The notes: generated from the sequence alone by a model not told the origin. A DNA stretch of 64,000 nucleotides from Bradyrhizobium sp. CB2312 (GCF_029714425.1 NZ_CP121668.1:4423501-4487500); one strand, 5' to 3'. Positions 33,788-43,298 are shown, counted from the first letter of the stretch. Numbers and translations are program-made.

Positions 33788-35026
33788 ATGCCCCTGTTGC
33801 AGGTCCTGCGTCCGACATTGCCCATCCTGATCGGCGCCTCGATCATGCTGACGCTGAGCATGGGGCTGCGGCAGAGCCTGGGCATCTTCATGCAGCCGCT
33901 GACGCACGACATCCACATCTCGATCTCGGATTTCACGCTGGCGCTCGCCGTGCAGAATCTCGCCTGGGGCTTCCTCCAGCCGCTCGCCGGCGCGATGACG
34001 GTGCGCTACGGCTTCCGGCCCATCATGATCGTTGGCGCGCTGATGTACATCGTCGGCCTCGCGCTGATGGCAATCGCGAACGGCCCCGTCAGCATCATGA
34101 TCGGCGCCGGTGTGCTGATCGGCACCTCGCTCGCCTGCACCGCCGCGGCGATCGCGATGTCGGTGGCGGCGCGCGCGGTGCCCGAAACGGTGCGCTCCAC
34201 CGTGCTCGGCATCGTCTCCGGCGCGGGCTCGCTCGGCGCCTTGCTGTCGGCGCCGATCGGCCAGATGCTCAACGAGGGCTTTGGCTGGCGCATCGGGCTT
34301 GCCGGCTTCGTCGTCATGTCGGTGCTGATGATCCCCGCGGCATGGTATGCCGGCCGCGTCGACGCCATCCCGCTGCCGAAGCCGGCCGCCGACGACATCG
34401 GTGATGCCACGGCCGCGTCGGTGACGAAGGCGGCGTTCGGAAATGCTCCCTTCGTGGTGATGACCTGCGCCTATCTCGTGTGTGGCATGCAACTCGTCTT
34501 CCTCACCACGCATCTGCCGTCCTATCTCGCCATCTGCGGCCTCGATCCGATGCTCAGCGCGCAGACGCTCGGCATGATCGGCGGCTTCAACGTGCTGGGC
34601 TCGCTGTTCTTCGGCTGGGCCGGCCAGCGCTGGAACAAGCTGGCGCTGCTCGGCGGCATCTACATCCTGCGCTCGCTCGCGCTTGCCTGGTATTTCATGC
34701 TGCCGGCGACGTCGTTCTCGACGCTGCTGTTCGGCGCGATCATGGGCTTCCTCTGGATGGGCGTCGGCCCGCTGGTCGCGGGCGCCGTCGCCGAGATGTT
34801 CGGCCTGCGCTGGCAGGCGATGATCCAGGGCCTCGCCTTCATGAGCCACCAGATCGGCAGCTTCCTCGGCGCTTACGGGGGAGGGCTGCTCTACGACGCG
34901 CTCGGCTCCTACACCATGGCCTGGCGCATCGGCGTGGCGCTCGGTCTTGCAGGCGGCATCATCCAGGTCGCCTTCGCGCTGATCCGGCCGTCGCAGCCGC
35001 CGGCACCGGTGCTGCGGACGGCGTAG
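33788..35026 (+). CDS. MFS transporter (NarK/oxalate-formate-like, DHA/OFA type)
   Basis: A 412-residue 12-TM protein. Motif-A-like GAMTVRYGFRPIM follows TM2 and similar features repeat in the second half (GWAGQRWNKLALLGG). The region LGIVSGAGSLGALLSAPIG is typical of MFS TM4/TM5. Start ATG at 33788 with GGGAGAA upstream. The substrate is unknown; the TetR/MFS arrangement suggests ligand-induced transport, often efflux. Homologues in rhizobia are annotated as MFS only. Confidence 0.9.
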   Translation: MPLLQVLRPTLPILIGASIMLTLSMGLRQSLGIFMQPLTHDIHISISDFTLALAVQNLAWGFLQPLAGAMTVRYGFRPIMIVGALMYIVGLALMAIANGPVSIMIGAGVLIGTSLACTAAAIAMSVAARAVPETVRSTVLGIVSGAGSLGALLSAPIGQMLNEGFGWRIGLAGFVVMSVLMIPAAWYAGRVDAIPLPKPAADDIGDATAASVTKAAFGNAPFVVMTCAYLVCGMQLVFLTTHLPSYLAICGLDPMLSAQTLGMIGGFNVLGSLFFGWAGQRWNKLALLGGIYILRSLALAWYFMLPATSFSTLLFGAIMGFLWMGVGPLVAGAVAEMFGLRWQAMIQGLAFMSHQIGSFLGAYGGGLLYDALGSYTMAWRIGVALGLAGGIIQVAFALIRPSQPPAPVLRTA

Positions 35027-35610
35027 GCGCGGGTGGGCTCATGTAGGTCCGCTCACGCGAGTGGAGCCGAAAAGCAAGGCGCGGTCTGACCGGTCGCTCG
35101 CGATCCCGGAGCGATCGGCGATCGTGATTGCGATGACTTTCCCTGCAAGTTGCGCTCGGACGCGCTTCGCATGAAGCGCAGATCACATTGCATGACACGT
35201 AAGAGGCGTTGACACACAAAACACCCGACGCGACGTGAACCTGTGCTCCAACTTCTAGACGAAAATTGATGGAGGCTCACACCATACAATTTCAAATCAC
35301 GTGTCATCAGCAAAGGAGTAGCCCATGTTTGTTCAGCGACACCTGCTTTCATGTTCCGTCAGTGTCTTCGCTGCGCCACAACAGACGTGGCATATGGACA
35401 CGCCGGTCGATCATTGATGTTTGGCGGTGGGCTTCCACTCGCAAAGTGTTAGGGTCCGGGCATCGGATTATGCGTGCCTTGGCAGGCGCTGCGACGCCGG
35501 GCTCTGCTGCGTCGCAACAGAAGACTCCGGCAAAGTGTAGAGCCCGCTGCGGCACACATTCGCACAATCGTGTCCGGAATACCGAAGGGAGAAGAAAGAG
35601 GGAGGGAGGG
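35027..35610. other. Intergenic region upstream of Liv-type operon
   Basis: 584 bases holding only a 30-codon frame (35325-35417) and promoters. TTGACA at 35209 is a possible -35 box but has no good -10 at 17 bases. The stretch is less GC-rich than the flanks and contains many stops in all frames. Confidence 0.5.
35325..35417 (+). CDS. Possible leader peptide or gene remnant (30 aa)
   Basis: ATG at 35325, six bases after AAAGGAG, opens 30 codons (MFVQRHLLSCSVSVF to HMDTPVDH) and stops. The ribosome site is strong but the product has no known relative. It could be a leader peptide for the transport operon or the start of a gene that has since decayed. Confidence 0.25.
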   Translation: MFVQRHLLSCSVSVFAAPQQTWHMDTPVDH

Positions 35611-36837
35611 ATGTCGAAAAACGTCCAATCGCAGGTCAAGGGATTGAACCGGCGGACCCTTTTTGCAGGCACTGTATCGCTGTTGGCGATGCCGAGTGTT
35701 TTGCACTCGGCGCACGCGGCGACGCCAGTGATCAACGTCGGCGTCATTATGCCGCTATCGGGAGCGAACGCTCAGTTCGGAATCAACTCGCGCAATGGAA
35801 TCGAACTTGTCGCTGACGAGATCAATGCGGCGGGCGGAATTAAGGAGCTCGGCGGCGCAAAGATCAATCTTATAGTCGCAGATTCCACGTCGACGCCCAC
35901 GACGGCGGGCACCGTCGCACAAAGATTGATCACGCAAAACGATGTCGTTGCCATTCTCGGCGCGTTCGCCTCGTCGCTGACCATCGCGATCTCGGAAGTT
36001 ACCGAGCGGCAGGACGTTCCGTTACTGACCATGTCGTTCGCCGATCAGATCACTGGCCGCGGCTACAAGAATATTTTCCAGGTGGTTGCGAAAGCATCCG
36101 TCATCGGCAAGGCACAGCTCGACTACACTGCGGCGATCGCGCAGGCCGCCGGCGCCAAGATCGACAAGATCGCCATCATGTACGAAGACACGGCTTACGG
36201 CACCGCGCAAGCCGGTGGTCTGCGCGCCGGCGCCAAGGCAGCGAACATCGAGATCGTAATGGACGATGCCTATCCGCTCGGCATCACCGACGCGACGCCG
36301 CTGATCAACAAGCTGCGCACGTCCGGCGCCCAGGCAGTCTTCCCGGTGTCGTATCTGAACGACAGCCTTCTGATCATCCGGACCATGCGGCAGCAGCGCA
36401 TCACCATTCCCGCTGTCGGTGGCGCGGCCGGCTATGTGATTCCGGATTTTGAGAAGGGGCTCGGCGAGTTCGCGGAAAACGTGCTGTCAATCGCGCCGGC
36501 CAATTACGATCTCGCGCCGGGTCTGACTGAACGCTTCCGCAAGCGCTTCGGCTATTTCATGGTGCATGAGGCGCTTGAGCATGCGGTTTGCCTCGAGGTG
36601 TTGGTGCAGGCGATCGAAAAGGCGAAGTCGGCGAAAGCCCAGGATGTCGTGGCAACACTCCATGGCGCGAAATTCACACACGGCTGGACCAGAGCCATGC
36701 CCGGCGGCACTGTCGAGTTCGATCAGACCGGGCTGAATACGCTGTCGGTCCCCCTGATGGTGCAATGGCGCAACAAGGAACTCGTCACGGTCTGGCCAAA
36801 GGACATCGCGAAGAGCGAGGCGAAATGGCAATCCTAG
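35611..36837 (+). CDS. ABC transporter substrate-binding protein, Liv type (Peripla_BP_6)
   Basis: 408 residues, periplasmic. N-terminal signal with an Arg-Arg pair (LNRRTLFAGTVSLLAMPS, Tat-like) cut near SAHA. The mature part is a periplasmic type-I binding fold: VINVGVIMPLSGANAQFG, INAAGGIKELGGAKINLIV and ILGAFASSLTIAISEV. It is the first gene of a five-gene operon. Very strong ribosome site GGAGGGAGGG. Liv-type binders take amino acids, urea, amides or aromatics; the ligand here is not inferable. Confidence 0.9.
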   Translation: MSKNVQSQVKGLNRRTLFAGTVSLLAMPSVLHSAHAATPVINVGVIMPLSGANAQFGINSRNGIELVADEINAAGGIKELGGAKINLIVADSTSTPTTAGTVAQRLITQNDVVAILGAFASSLTIAISEVTERQDVPLLTMSFADQITGRGYKNIFQVVAKASVIGKAQLDYTAAIAQAAGAKIDKIAIMYEDTAYGTAQAGGLRAGAKAANIEIVMDDAYPLGITDATPLINKLRTSGAQAVFPVSYLNDSLLIIRTMRQQRITIPAVGGAAGYVIPDFEKGLGEFAENVLSIAPANYDLAPGLTERFRKRFGYFMVHEALEHAVCLEVLVQAIEKAKSAKAQDVVATLHGAKFTHGWTRAMPGGTVEFDQTGLNTLSVPLMVQWRNKELVTVWPKDIAKSEAKWQS

Positions 36838-36853
36838 ACCGCTGACGTACGCT

Positions 36854-37714
36854 GTGTCCGTCCTCCAGGCCATTCTCGACGGACTGTTGGTCGGCGGCGT
36901 TTACGCGGTAATTTCGATTGGCCTCACGCTAGTGTACGGCGTGATGGGCATAGTTAACTTTGCACAGGGTGAATTCCTGACCATCGGAATGTTCGTCGCC
37001 TGGTTTGCTTGGGCTTTTCTGGGGCTCGACCCCGTTCTGGCGGCGCCGCTGTCGTTTGGGGTTGCTTTTGCCATCGGCTGGATTGTGCAAGGGCAGCTGA
37101 TCGCGCGGGTCCTCAAGGCACCGTCCGTCGCGCAAATCTTTCTCACCGTCGGGATCTTGATTGTGATCGAAAACGGATCGCTACTGCTCTTCGGCTCGCA
37201 GTTCCGCTCGGTCACGACGGTCTATCAGACTATGTCGCTACGGTTGGGGCCGCTCTTCATCAGCGTTCCCTACCTGATCGCCTTCGCAATGTCGCTTGCT
37301 TGCGGCACTGCGCTGTGGTGGTTCATGCAATCGAGCTGGTTCGGGCGAGCGATGCGCGCGACCGCGCAGAACCCGGTGGCCGCGCAATTGGTAGGGATCG
37401 ATACGGCGCGGATGTACAAGATTGCCTACGCGCTCGGGGTCGGACTCACCGCGTTCGGGGGGGCTATCATCCTTCCCTACGTGACGGTATTTCCAAGCGT
37501 TGGCGGCCAGTTCGTCGTACTGATGTTCACCGTAGTCGTGCTCGGGGGGTTGGGCAGCGTCGCGGGCGCGGTCGCGGGCGGATTGGCCGTAGGCGTGATC
37601 CAATCGCTGTCGTCGTTGGTCTTTCCGATCCAACTGCAGAACCTCGTCTTGTTTATTGTATTCATTCTCGTGCTCGCGATCCGTCCGCAAGGACTCGTGG
37701 GGGCAAGCCGGTGA
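36854..37714 (+). CDS. ABC transporter permease, LivH type
   Basis: 286 residues with about eight membrane helices. LivH signatures: LLVGGVYAVISIGLTLVYGVMGIVNFAQGEF at the N-terminus and the EAA-like loop region ATAQNPVAAQLVGIDTARMY. Start is a GTG at 36854, 16 bases after the binding protein. Overlaps the next gene by GTGA. Forms the membrane channel with the LivM-type protein. Confidence 0.92.
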   Translation: MSVLQAILDGLLVGGVYAVISIGLTLVYGVMGIVNFAQGEFLTIGMFVAWFAWAFLGLDPVLAAPLSFGVAFAIGWIVQGQLIARVLKAPSVAQIFLTVGILIVIENGSLLLFGSQFRSVTTVYQTMSLRLGPLFISVPYLIAFAMSLACGTALWWFMQSSWFGRAMRATAQNPVAAQLVGIDTARMYKIAYALGVGLTAFGGAIILPYVTVFPSVGGQFVVLMFTVVVLGGLGSVAGAVAGGLAVGVIQSLSSLVFPIQLQNLVLFIVFILVLAIRPQGLVGASR

Positions 37715-38667
37715 AGCGCTGGATCGTCATTGCGATCGTCATCGCGATCTCATCACTGCTGCCACTGGCCCTTGATGCGCGCGGCTACTGGATTCGCGTT
37801 CTTGCCTTAACGCTGCTGTTCGCCGCCATGGCACAGGCGTGGAATATCGTCGGCGGCCTCGCCAACCAGCTGTCGCTGGGGCACGCTGCTTTCTTCGGAA
37901 TCGGCGCGTACACCTCCACCATATTGCTAGTGAAGTTCGGCATCACGCCGTGGCTCGGCATGCTAGCCGGCGGTGCGCTCGGCGCGCTCGCGGCGCTCGC
38001 GATAGCGATTCCGACGATGCCGCTGCGGGGACACTATTTCGCCCTGGCGACGCTTGCGTTTAGCGAGGTGATGCGCGTGATCGCGAATGTGTGGACGTCA
38101 CTGACAGGCGGGCCCGGTGGCCTCTCGGTGCCGTTCTTGCCGCCGAGCTTGAGCGCCTATTCGTTCAAGCTGCTGAGGCCTCACGCCTACATCGCACTGA
38201 TCGCCTTGATCGTGGTCACCCTGATCTTCGAGATAATCCGTCGTAGCGCGATGGGATATCGACTGCGTGCGATCAAGGAGGATTCGGCCGCCGCCGAGGT
38301 CATCGGCATCAACACGACCAAGGTGAAGATGCAAGCCGCGGTGCTATCGGGCGCGCTGATGGCGATGCTCGGAACACTCTATGCGCAGATCGCGGTGTTT
38401 TTTGATCCTGATACGGTCTTCGGAGTGGCGTCGATTTCGATCCGAGTCGCCTTGATCACCATTATCGGCGGCGTCGGCACCGCGATTGGACCAATTCTTG
38501 GCGCCTTCTTCATCATTCCGCTAGAGGAGGTGATGAACGAACTGCTGTCATCGCGCGCGGCCGGCCTGTCGCAACTTGTCTTCGGCATTATCCTGATCGC
38601 CGTAATCCTGTGGCGGCCGCGCGGTTTCGTCACCGTTATCAAGCCAACTGGGAGGGCTTCGCTATGA
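37711..38667 (+). CDS. ABC transporter permease, LivM type
   Basis: 318 residues, about nine helices. LivM signatures: AWNIVGGLANQLSLGHAAFFGIGAYTS and GHYFALATLAFSEVMRV; the cytoplasmic coupling region is AIKEDSAAAEVIGINTTKVKM. Start GTG at 37711 in a GTGA overlap with the LivH-type stop; its own stop is in an ATGA overlap with the next gene. Confidence 0.92.
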   Translation: MKRWIVIAIVIAISSLLPLALDARGYWIRVLALTLLFAAMAQAWNIVGGLANQLSLGHAAFFGIGAYTSTILLVKFGITPWLGMLAGGALGALAALAIAIPTMPLRGHYFALATLAFSEVMRVIANVWTSLTGGPGGLSVPFLPPSLSAYSFKLLRPHAYIALIALIVVTLIFEIIRRSAMGYRLRAIKEDSAAAEVIGINTTKVKMQAAVLSGALMAMLGTLYAQIAVFFDPDTVFGVASISIRVALITIIGGVGTAIGPILGAFFIIPLEEVMNELLSSRAAGLSQLVFGIILIAVILWRPRGFVTVIKPTGRASL

Positions 38668-39389
38668 CGATCCTCGATGTGCGCGGTATCTCGCGGCGAT
38701 TCGGCGGGCTACAGGCGCTGTCTGAAGTGACATTTTCCGTGCCAAAGGGGCAGATCGTCGGCCTGATCGGACCGAACGGTGCTGGCAAGACGACGTTGTT
38801 CAGCACGTTGGTGGGGCTGATCCGGCCCGACAGCGGCACTGTGATCCTCGATGGCGAAAGCCTTATCGGGCTGAAGCCGCATCGCATTGCCGCGCGCGGC
38901 ATGACCAAAACGTTCCAGAACCTCGCATTGTTCGCCGAAAGCACAGTTCTAGACAACGTGCTAACCGCTGCCCTGCTACGCCACAACGTCCAGGCGGCGC
39001 GACGCGAAGCTCTGATATGCCTCGATCGGGTGGGCTTGAGGGCTGCTTCACACAAGCAGGCGGGCACTTTATCGTTCCCAGAGCGGGCCCGGGTCGAGCT
39101 GGCGCGCGCGCTGTGCACCGGTCCCAAAGTACTGCTGCTCGATGAAGTGATGGCAGCGCTCAATCCAGTGGAGATGAGGGAGATCATGCAGCTCATTCGG
39201 TCGCTGCGGGACGAGGGCATCACGCCGTTGTTGGTTGAACATCATATGCGCGCCATCATGGCTGTGTGCGACCGGATCCTGGTGTTTAATTTCGGCCGGC
39301 TTCTCGCCGACGGCACGCCGGAGCAGATTGCGGCGGACCCGCATGTTATCGACGCCTATCTCGGACGCTCGCTCGAGACCCGGCGATGA
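38664..39389 (+). CDS. ABC transporter ATP-binding protein, LivG type
   Basis: 241 residues. Walker A GPNGAGKTT, Walker B LLLDEVMAALNP with the Q-loop (TFQNLALF) present. The signature region reads LSFPERARVEL instead of the usual LSGGQ; the subfamily often has LSLPERKRLEL-like sequences, so it is probably functional. C-terminal LivG tail (NFGRLLADGTPEQIAADPHV). Start and end both overlap neighbours (ATGA). Confidence 0.92.
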   Translation: MTILDVRGISRRFGGLQALSEVTFSVPKGQIVGLIGPNGAGKTTLFSTLVGLIRPDSGTVILDGESLIGLKPHRIAARGMTKTFQNLALFAESTVLDNVLTAALLRHNVQAARREALICLDRVGLRAASHKQAGTLSFPERARVELARALCTGPKVLLLDEVMAALNPVEMREIMQLIRSLRDEGITPLLVEHHMRAIMAVCDRILVFNFGRLLADGTPEQIAADPHVIDAYLGRSLETRR

Positions 39390-40108
39390 CCTCCACAGCA
39401 CCGCTGCTCGAGATCGAAGGGCTGCGGGCCAGTTACGGCGAGGCCGAGGTGCTGCATGGCATCGACCTGTCCATGCTGACGGGCGAGTTCGTTTGCATCA
39501 TGGGCGCCAACACCGCCGGCAAGAGCACAATTCTGCGCTCGATCTCCGGGCAGGTTCCGCACGTCGGCGGAACGCTACGATTCGATGGCACCGACCTGGC
39601 GGCCCGCGCAGCGCACGATATCCCTTCACTCGGCATTGCGCACGTTCCAGAGGGCCGTCAGATATTCCCGGACATGACAGTCGAGGAGAATCTCCTGCTT
39701 GGGGCCTTTACGTTGCGCACGGTCGGTGACCTGCCGGAACGCATGGACGACGTGCTGGTGTTGTTCCCGCGCCTGCGCGAGCGGCGCCAACAACTGGCCG
39801 GAACATTGTCGGGCGGCGAACAGCAGATGGTAGCGGTCGGACGCGCCCTGATGCTGCGGCCGAAGCTTCTGCTGCTTGACGAGCCTAGCCACGGTCTCGC
39901 CCCGAAGGTGGTGGAGGAAATGCACCAAGCGTTTGTGGCCATTCACGGCCGTGGCACGAGTATTCTTCTCGTCGAGCAGAATGTCGCTCTGGCGCTCGAC
40001 GTCGCGACCCGTGGCTATGTGCTGGAAAGCGGCCGGATCGTGCTGCAAGGATCGGCGGCCGAACTCAATGCCAATCCCGCGGTGCGTACCGCCTATCTCG
40101 GACTATAA
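39386..40108 (+). CDS. ABC transporter ATP-binding protein, LivF type
   Basis: 240 residues. Walker A GANTAGKST, signature LSGGEQQM, Walker B LLLDEPSHGLAP, and the LivF hallmarks VPEGRQIFPDMTVEENL and LVEQNVALALDVATRGYVLE. With the LivG-type partner it powers the transporter. It is the last gene of the operon; the GH17 gene is convergent downstream, with no clear terminator in the 34-base gap. Confidence 0.93.
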   Translation: MTSTAPLLEIEGLRASYGEAEVLHGIDLSMLTGEFVCIMGANTAGKSTILRSISGQVPHVGGTLRFDGTDLAARAAHDIPSLGIAHVPEGRQIFPDMTVEENLLLGAFTLRTVGDLPERMDDVLVLFPRLRERRQQLAGTLSGGEQQMVAVGRALMLRPKLLLLDEPSHGLAPKVVEEMHQAFVAIHGRGTSILLVEQNVALALDVATRGYVLESGRIVLQGSAAELNANPAVRTAYLGL

Positions 40109-40142
40109 GGGAAGGGCATCGCTCCGCGCTGACCAGGTTTTC

Positions 40143-41756
40143 TCAAGCGCGCGCGCGCCACAGCGTAACTGCAAGCAGGATATAGGCAGCACAAGTCCAC
40201 AGCGACTGCCAATTATCCGGCCCTTCGCTAAGCGCTGCATAGATGGCCGCCACCAAGAATACGCCGGCAAATATCGCTTCCGCCATGGGGCGGCTTCCTT
40301 TCTTGGGGCGATTGAGCAGAGTCATAGCCGCAAAAGGGACCGCCGCCATAGTGAGGGCCGCAAAAGGAAAATCCTTCTCGCGCGGGTCAAATATAAAGCC
40401 CAGCGCGGTCTGCGTGCCGATCACGATGGTGACGATCAAGATCAATCCGTGCAAGATCGCTAGCCCGGATGGGGTCCGGAAGTCCTCCGGACCCAGCAAT
40501 TCCAGAAATGTAGGCGGTGCGCGCCCGGAGATCAGGGCATTAGCGCCAAATAGCGGCGAGGCAGTTGCCGCCACCAGAAGTGCGCCCCACAGAAGCCAGC
40601 TGCCCGCGTCGTAGCTTTCATAGAACATCTTTTGAGCGGCCACCCCAAACAGGGCTCCGGCGGTGGTTGCCGATATTCCGACCGCAAACCATGAGACGAG
40701 CCGAGGCTGCGAGGGCTTCCGGCGCGAGGTCAACCACGCAGTGCCGAACACCAGGATCGCCAGCGCCATTCCGCTGCTCATTTGCAGTTTCCAGAGCGGA
40801 TAATTGCTGACGGGGATGCCGGGCGGATATTTCAACGTGCGCTGCGCGGAATCGAATAAGCCCCACGATCCGCCGACGGTGCCCTCGAACTCATGCTTCC
40901 ACAATTCATCATACGCCTCGAACAGGTTGACGCGGAAATTCTCGCGCCGGGCAAGATCGAGGATCTCCGAGATCACCCGCGCCTGATTGGTGCGCGACGG
41001 TAGCGCCGAGTCGCGCATCCGCCCTTCGCTCGGCCAACCTGTTTCTCCGATCAGGATTTCCTTGCCCGGAAACGCCAACGCCACCTGCTTTCGGACGGCG
41101 TCGACGTGAGCAGCGGCAGATTTCGCAGGGACCGGGACATTTTCCCAATATGGCAGGATATGAATGGTGACGAAATCGACGGCGTCATCGAGTTCCCGAT
41201 AGCGCAGCCAGTATTCCCAGACGTCGGAATAGGTGACGGGGACCGGCACCTGTGCCTTGACCGAGCGGATCAAGGCAGCAAGGTCGGAAGGCGTCATCTT
41301 CCGATGCAACAAAACCTCGTTGCCAACCACGAGTGCGGTGATGGTTTCGGGATATTGCTGGGCGAGGCGTATGCCCGTGGATATCTGCTTCGCGTTCTTC
41401 TGTCGGTCCCTATCGAGCCAAATTCCCTGAATGACTTTCAGGCCTACCTTGGACGCGAGTTCGGGGATCTGATCGAGGCCAAGATCAGTCGCATAGGTAC
41501 GGATACAGTCGGTTATTTTGGCAAGCTGCGCGAGATCTTCCGCGATCTGGTCTCGCGGCACTGGCGTCGGCGACTCTGACGTTTGGTTGTTGCGGAAGGG
41601 CGCGTAGGATATGCATTGCAGTTTGGCATTCGGATCGATCGGTGCGCGCGCCAAGTTGATCGGTATGGCCAGCCACCACCACACCGCGGCGATCGCACCC
41701 AGGGATATGATGAGAAGCGCCAGAGGCGTGCGAAGCGAGATAGTTCGACCCTCCAA
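40143..41756 (-). CDS. GH17-domain membrane protein, NdvC-like beta-glucan glycosyltransferase
   Basis: 537 residues. One N-terminal membrane anchor (LALLIISLGAIAAVWWWL), a GH17 (beta-1,3-glucanase-type) TIM-barrel at ~45-310 with acid/base E147 (ALVVGNEVLL) and nucleophile E238 (LIGETGWPSEG), then six to seven membrane helices. The same layout and size is known in NdvC, which makes beta-(1,6) links of the cyclic beta-(1,3)(1,6)-glucans of Bradyrhizobium. No NdvB-like synthase is beside it. The only start in range is TTG at 41756. A transglycosylase on periplasmic glucans is inferred. Confidence 0.82.
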   Translation of the reverse strand: MEGRTISLRTPLALLIISLGAIAAVWWWLAIPINLARAPIDPNAKLQCISYAPFRNNQTSESPTPVPRDQIAEDLAQLAKITDCIRTYATDLGLDQIPELASKVGLKVIQGIWLDRDRQKNAKQISTGIRLAQQYPETITALVVGNEVLLHRKMTPSDLAALIRSVKAQVPVPVTYSDVWEYWLRYRELDDAVDFVTIHILPYWENVPVPAKSAAAHVDAVRKQVALAFPGKEILIGETGWPSEGRMRDSALPSRTNQARVISEILDLARRENFRVNLFEAYDELWKHEFEGTVGGSWGLFDSAQRTLKYPPGIPVSNYPLWKLQMSSGMALAILVFGTAWLTSRRKPSQPRLVSWFAVGISATTAGALFGVAAQKMFYESYDAGSWLLWGALLVAATASPLFGANALISGRAPPTFLELLGPEDFRTPSGLAILHGLILIVTIVIGTQTALGFIFDPREKDFPFAALTMAAVPFAAMTLLNRPKKGSRPMAEAIFAGVFLVAAIYAALSEGPDNWQSLWTCAAYILLAVTLWRARA

Positions 41757-42021
41757 CGTAGAGATCGTCGGTCAACCGGCATGCTGTTGTGACCCGACGA
41801 CAAACAGAAATCATCGTCCGCCGCTACCTACTTGACCTGTGAAAGCTGCCGCCAGATCGTCCGTGCCGCAAGTCAATATCCAGCGATGGCCACGAGATTG
41901 TCTCACTCCGAGTTCTTCGCATTATGCCCAAAAGAGACATCGGAGCGAAACCAACCGACGGCACCTTGGACGGCTACCAATTACCGCCGGACCCCAGCAT
42001 CATCGACTGCGGTTGCAGATA

Positions 42022-42858
42022 TCAACCAGTACCGTCGTGCGGGCGCAGGGCCGCTTCGGCGCGCTGCATCATCCGCCGCCATCGCTCGCTTGTCGGCCCG
42101 CCCATAAGCAGGAAGTAGCGGACGATCGCGACCGGCAGCCAGGTCTCCATCGCTTGCCTCAGCGCCGCTACCGGCTTGCCGGACAGCCGCGCGTATTCGG
42201 ACAGCGCGGCCGCATTGACCGCAAGCGGTCGCTGCGGATTGTCGGTGACGTCGAGGGCAAACTCGGTCAGGCTGATGTGAGTGAACCCATGATCGAGGGC
42301 CGCGGGTGCGCGGATCGAATAGGTCCAGTCGATCAGCCGCGGACCGTCCGCGGTCATGATCACATTGTCGGGATGGATGTCGCCATGGCACAGCCCGTCG
42401 CCCGGTTGCTGCAGGCGGTCGATCAGCGCGAGAATGCCGGAGGCGATGTGCTTGGGCACGATGTCGCCCGAGAGCCTGAAGGCGTTGTCCATCCATGTGC
42501 GCAAATTGAAGGCCTCCAACGGCGGCGACATTCTGTGCACGGACAGGCCGAGCGACGCCAGGATCGCACCCGCCTCAGCGAACGTCACGGCGCCACTGCG
42601 CGTGGCCTGCAGCAATGTCGGTCCGTCGAGGCGGCCGAGCACGATGCCGAAGCGTCCGTCGAGCGTCACATCGCCCAACACCTCCGGCGCGGGCACGCCG
42701 GCGGTGAAGACTGCCTGTATCATCCGCGCCTCTTGCTGGCCGACCCGCGGCGGGAAGCCTTGCCTGAACAGTTTTACGACCTGACCTGGCGCCCAGGCGT
42801 GGATGTCCGCCGTGCCGCCCTGGTTGATCTTCTCCCCGAGGGATCCCCGCATCTTCAT
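42022..42858 (-). CDS. APH/choline kinase-family phosphotransferase
   Basis: 278 residues. The Brenner-type catalytic loop is LCHGDIHPDNV and the metal-binding Asp is in RLIDWTYS; N-terminal GGTADIHAWAPGQVVKLFRQG is the nucleotide loop with a conserved Lys. It should phosphorylate a small hydroxylated metabolite; aminoglycoside resistance is unlikely to be its role. The ATG at 42858 overlaps the stop of the DUF1127 gene (ATGA), so the two are co-translated. Confidence 0.88.
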   Translation of the reverse strand: MKMRGSLGEKINQGGTADIHAWAPGQVVKLFRQGFPPRVGQQEARMIQAVFTAGVPAPEVLGDVTLDGRFGIVLGRLDGPTLLQATRSGAVTFAEAGAILASLGLSVHRMSPPLEAFNLRTWMDNAFRLSGDIVPKHIASGILALIDRLQQPGDGLCHGDIHPDNVIMTADGPRLIDWTYSIRAPAALDHGFTHISLTEFALDVTDNPQRPLAVNAAALSEYARLSGKPVAALRQAMETWLPVAIVRYFLLMGGPTSERWRRMMQRAEAALRPHDGTG

Positions 42859-43094
42859 TCGCCGGATAGGGCGCCCCGCGCATCGCAACCTCGATGCGAG
42901 GCGAGGTAGTCGATTTCGCCGCGCGCAATACCGATATCCATCAGCTCCCTGTCACCCAGGTCGGACAAATCGGCCAGTAGTCTCCGGCGTTTGCGCCACT
43001 CCTGAAATGCATCCCAATATGGTTCGAGAGGGCTGTAGACCTGCCGCCTTGCGGTTACCACTCCCAGCTCAGTGGTCTCGCGTATCGTGCTCAT
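42855..43094 (-). CDS. DUF1127 small protein
   Basis: 79 residues with the DUF1127 core WRKRRRLLADLSDLGDRELMDIGIARGEIDYL. DUF1127 proteins are Arg-rich and common in alphaproteobacteria; some link to phosphate and RNA metabolism but the role here is unknown. It precedes the APH-like gene in an ATGA overlap, a pairing that may be worth checking. Confidence 0.88.
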   Translation of the reverse strand: MSTIRETTELGVVTARRQVYSPLEPYWDAFQEWRKRRRLLADLSDLGDRELMDIGIARGEIDYLASHRGCDARGALSGE

Positions 43095-43132
43095 GGGGGG
43101 TGTGTCCCGTCTGGACTGTCAGGTTATTGTTT

Positions 43133-43184
43133 GAGCATGATCGTTTCGGAAAACCGCTGCGCACTTTTCCGGACCATGCTCTAG
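43133..43184. repeat. Dispersed palindromic repeat, family A (first hairpin only)
   Basis: gagcatgatcg... pairs with ...ccatgctc, with the inner part ttcggaaaaccgctgcgcac reading as the inverse of the loop arm in the other copies. Present upstream of both the DUF1127 gene and the divergent CadC-like gene. Confidence 0.8.
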
Positions 43185-43298
43185 GCAGAAGTTGCCGCAA
43201 GATGCGCGGGCGCGCTTAACTGGCGGGTTACATTTCTCTTACCGGCGGCATATTCTTCATGCGCTGGTACAGAGGCGACCCCGAGAAGGAACGGCAGC

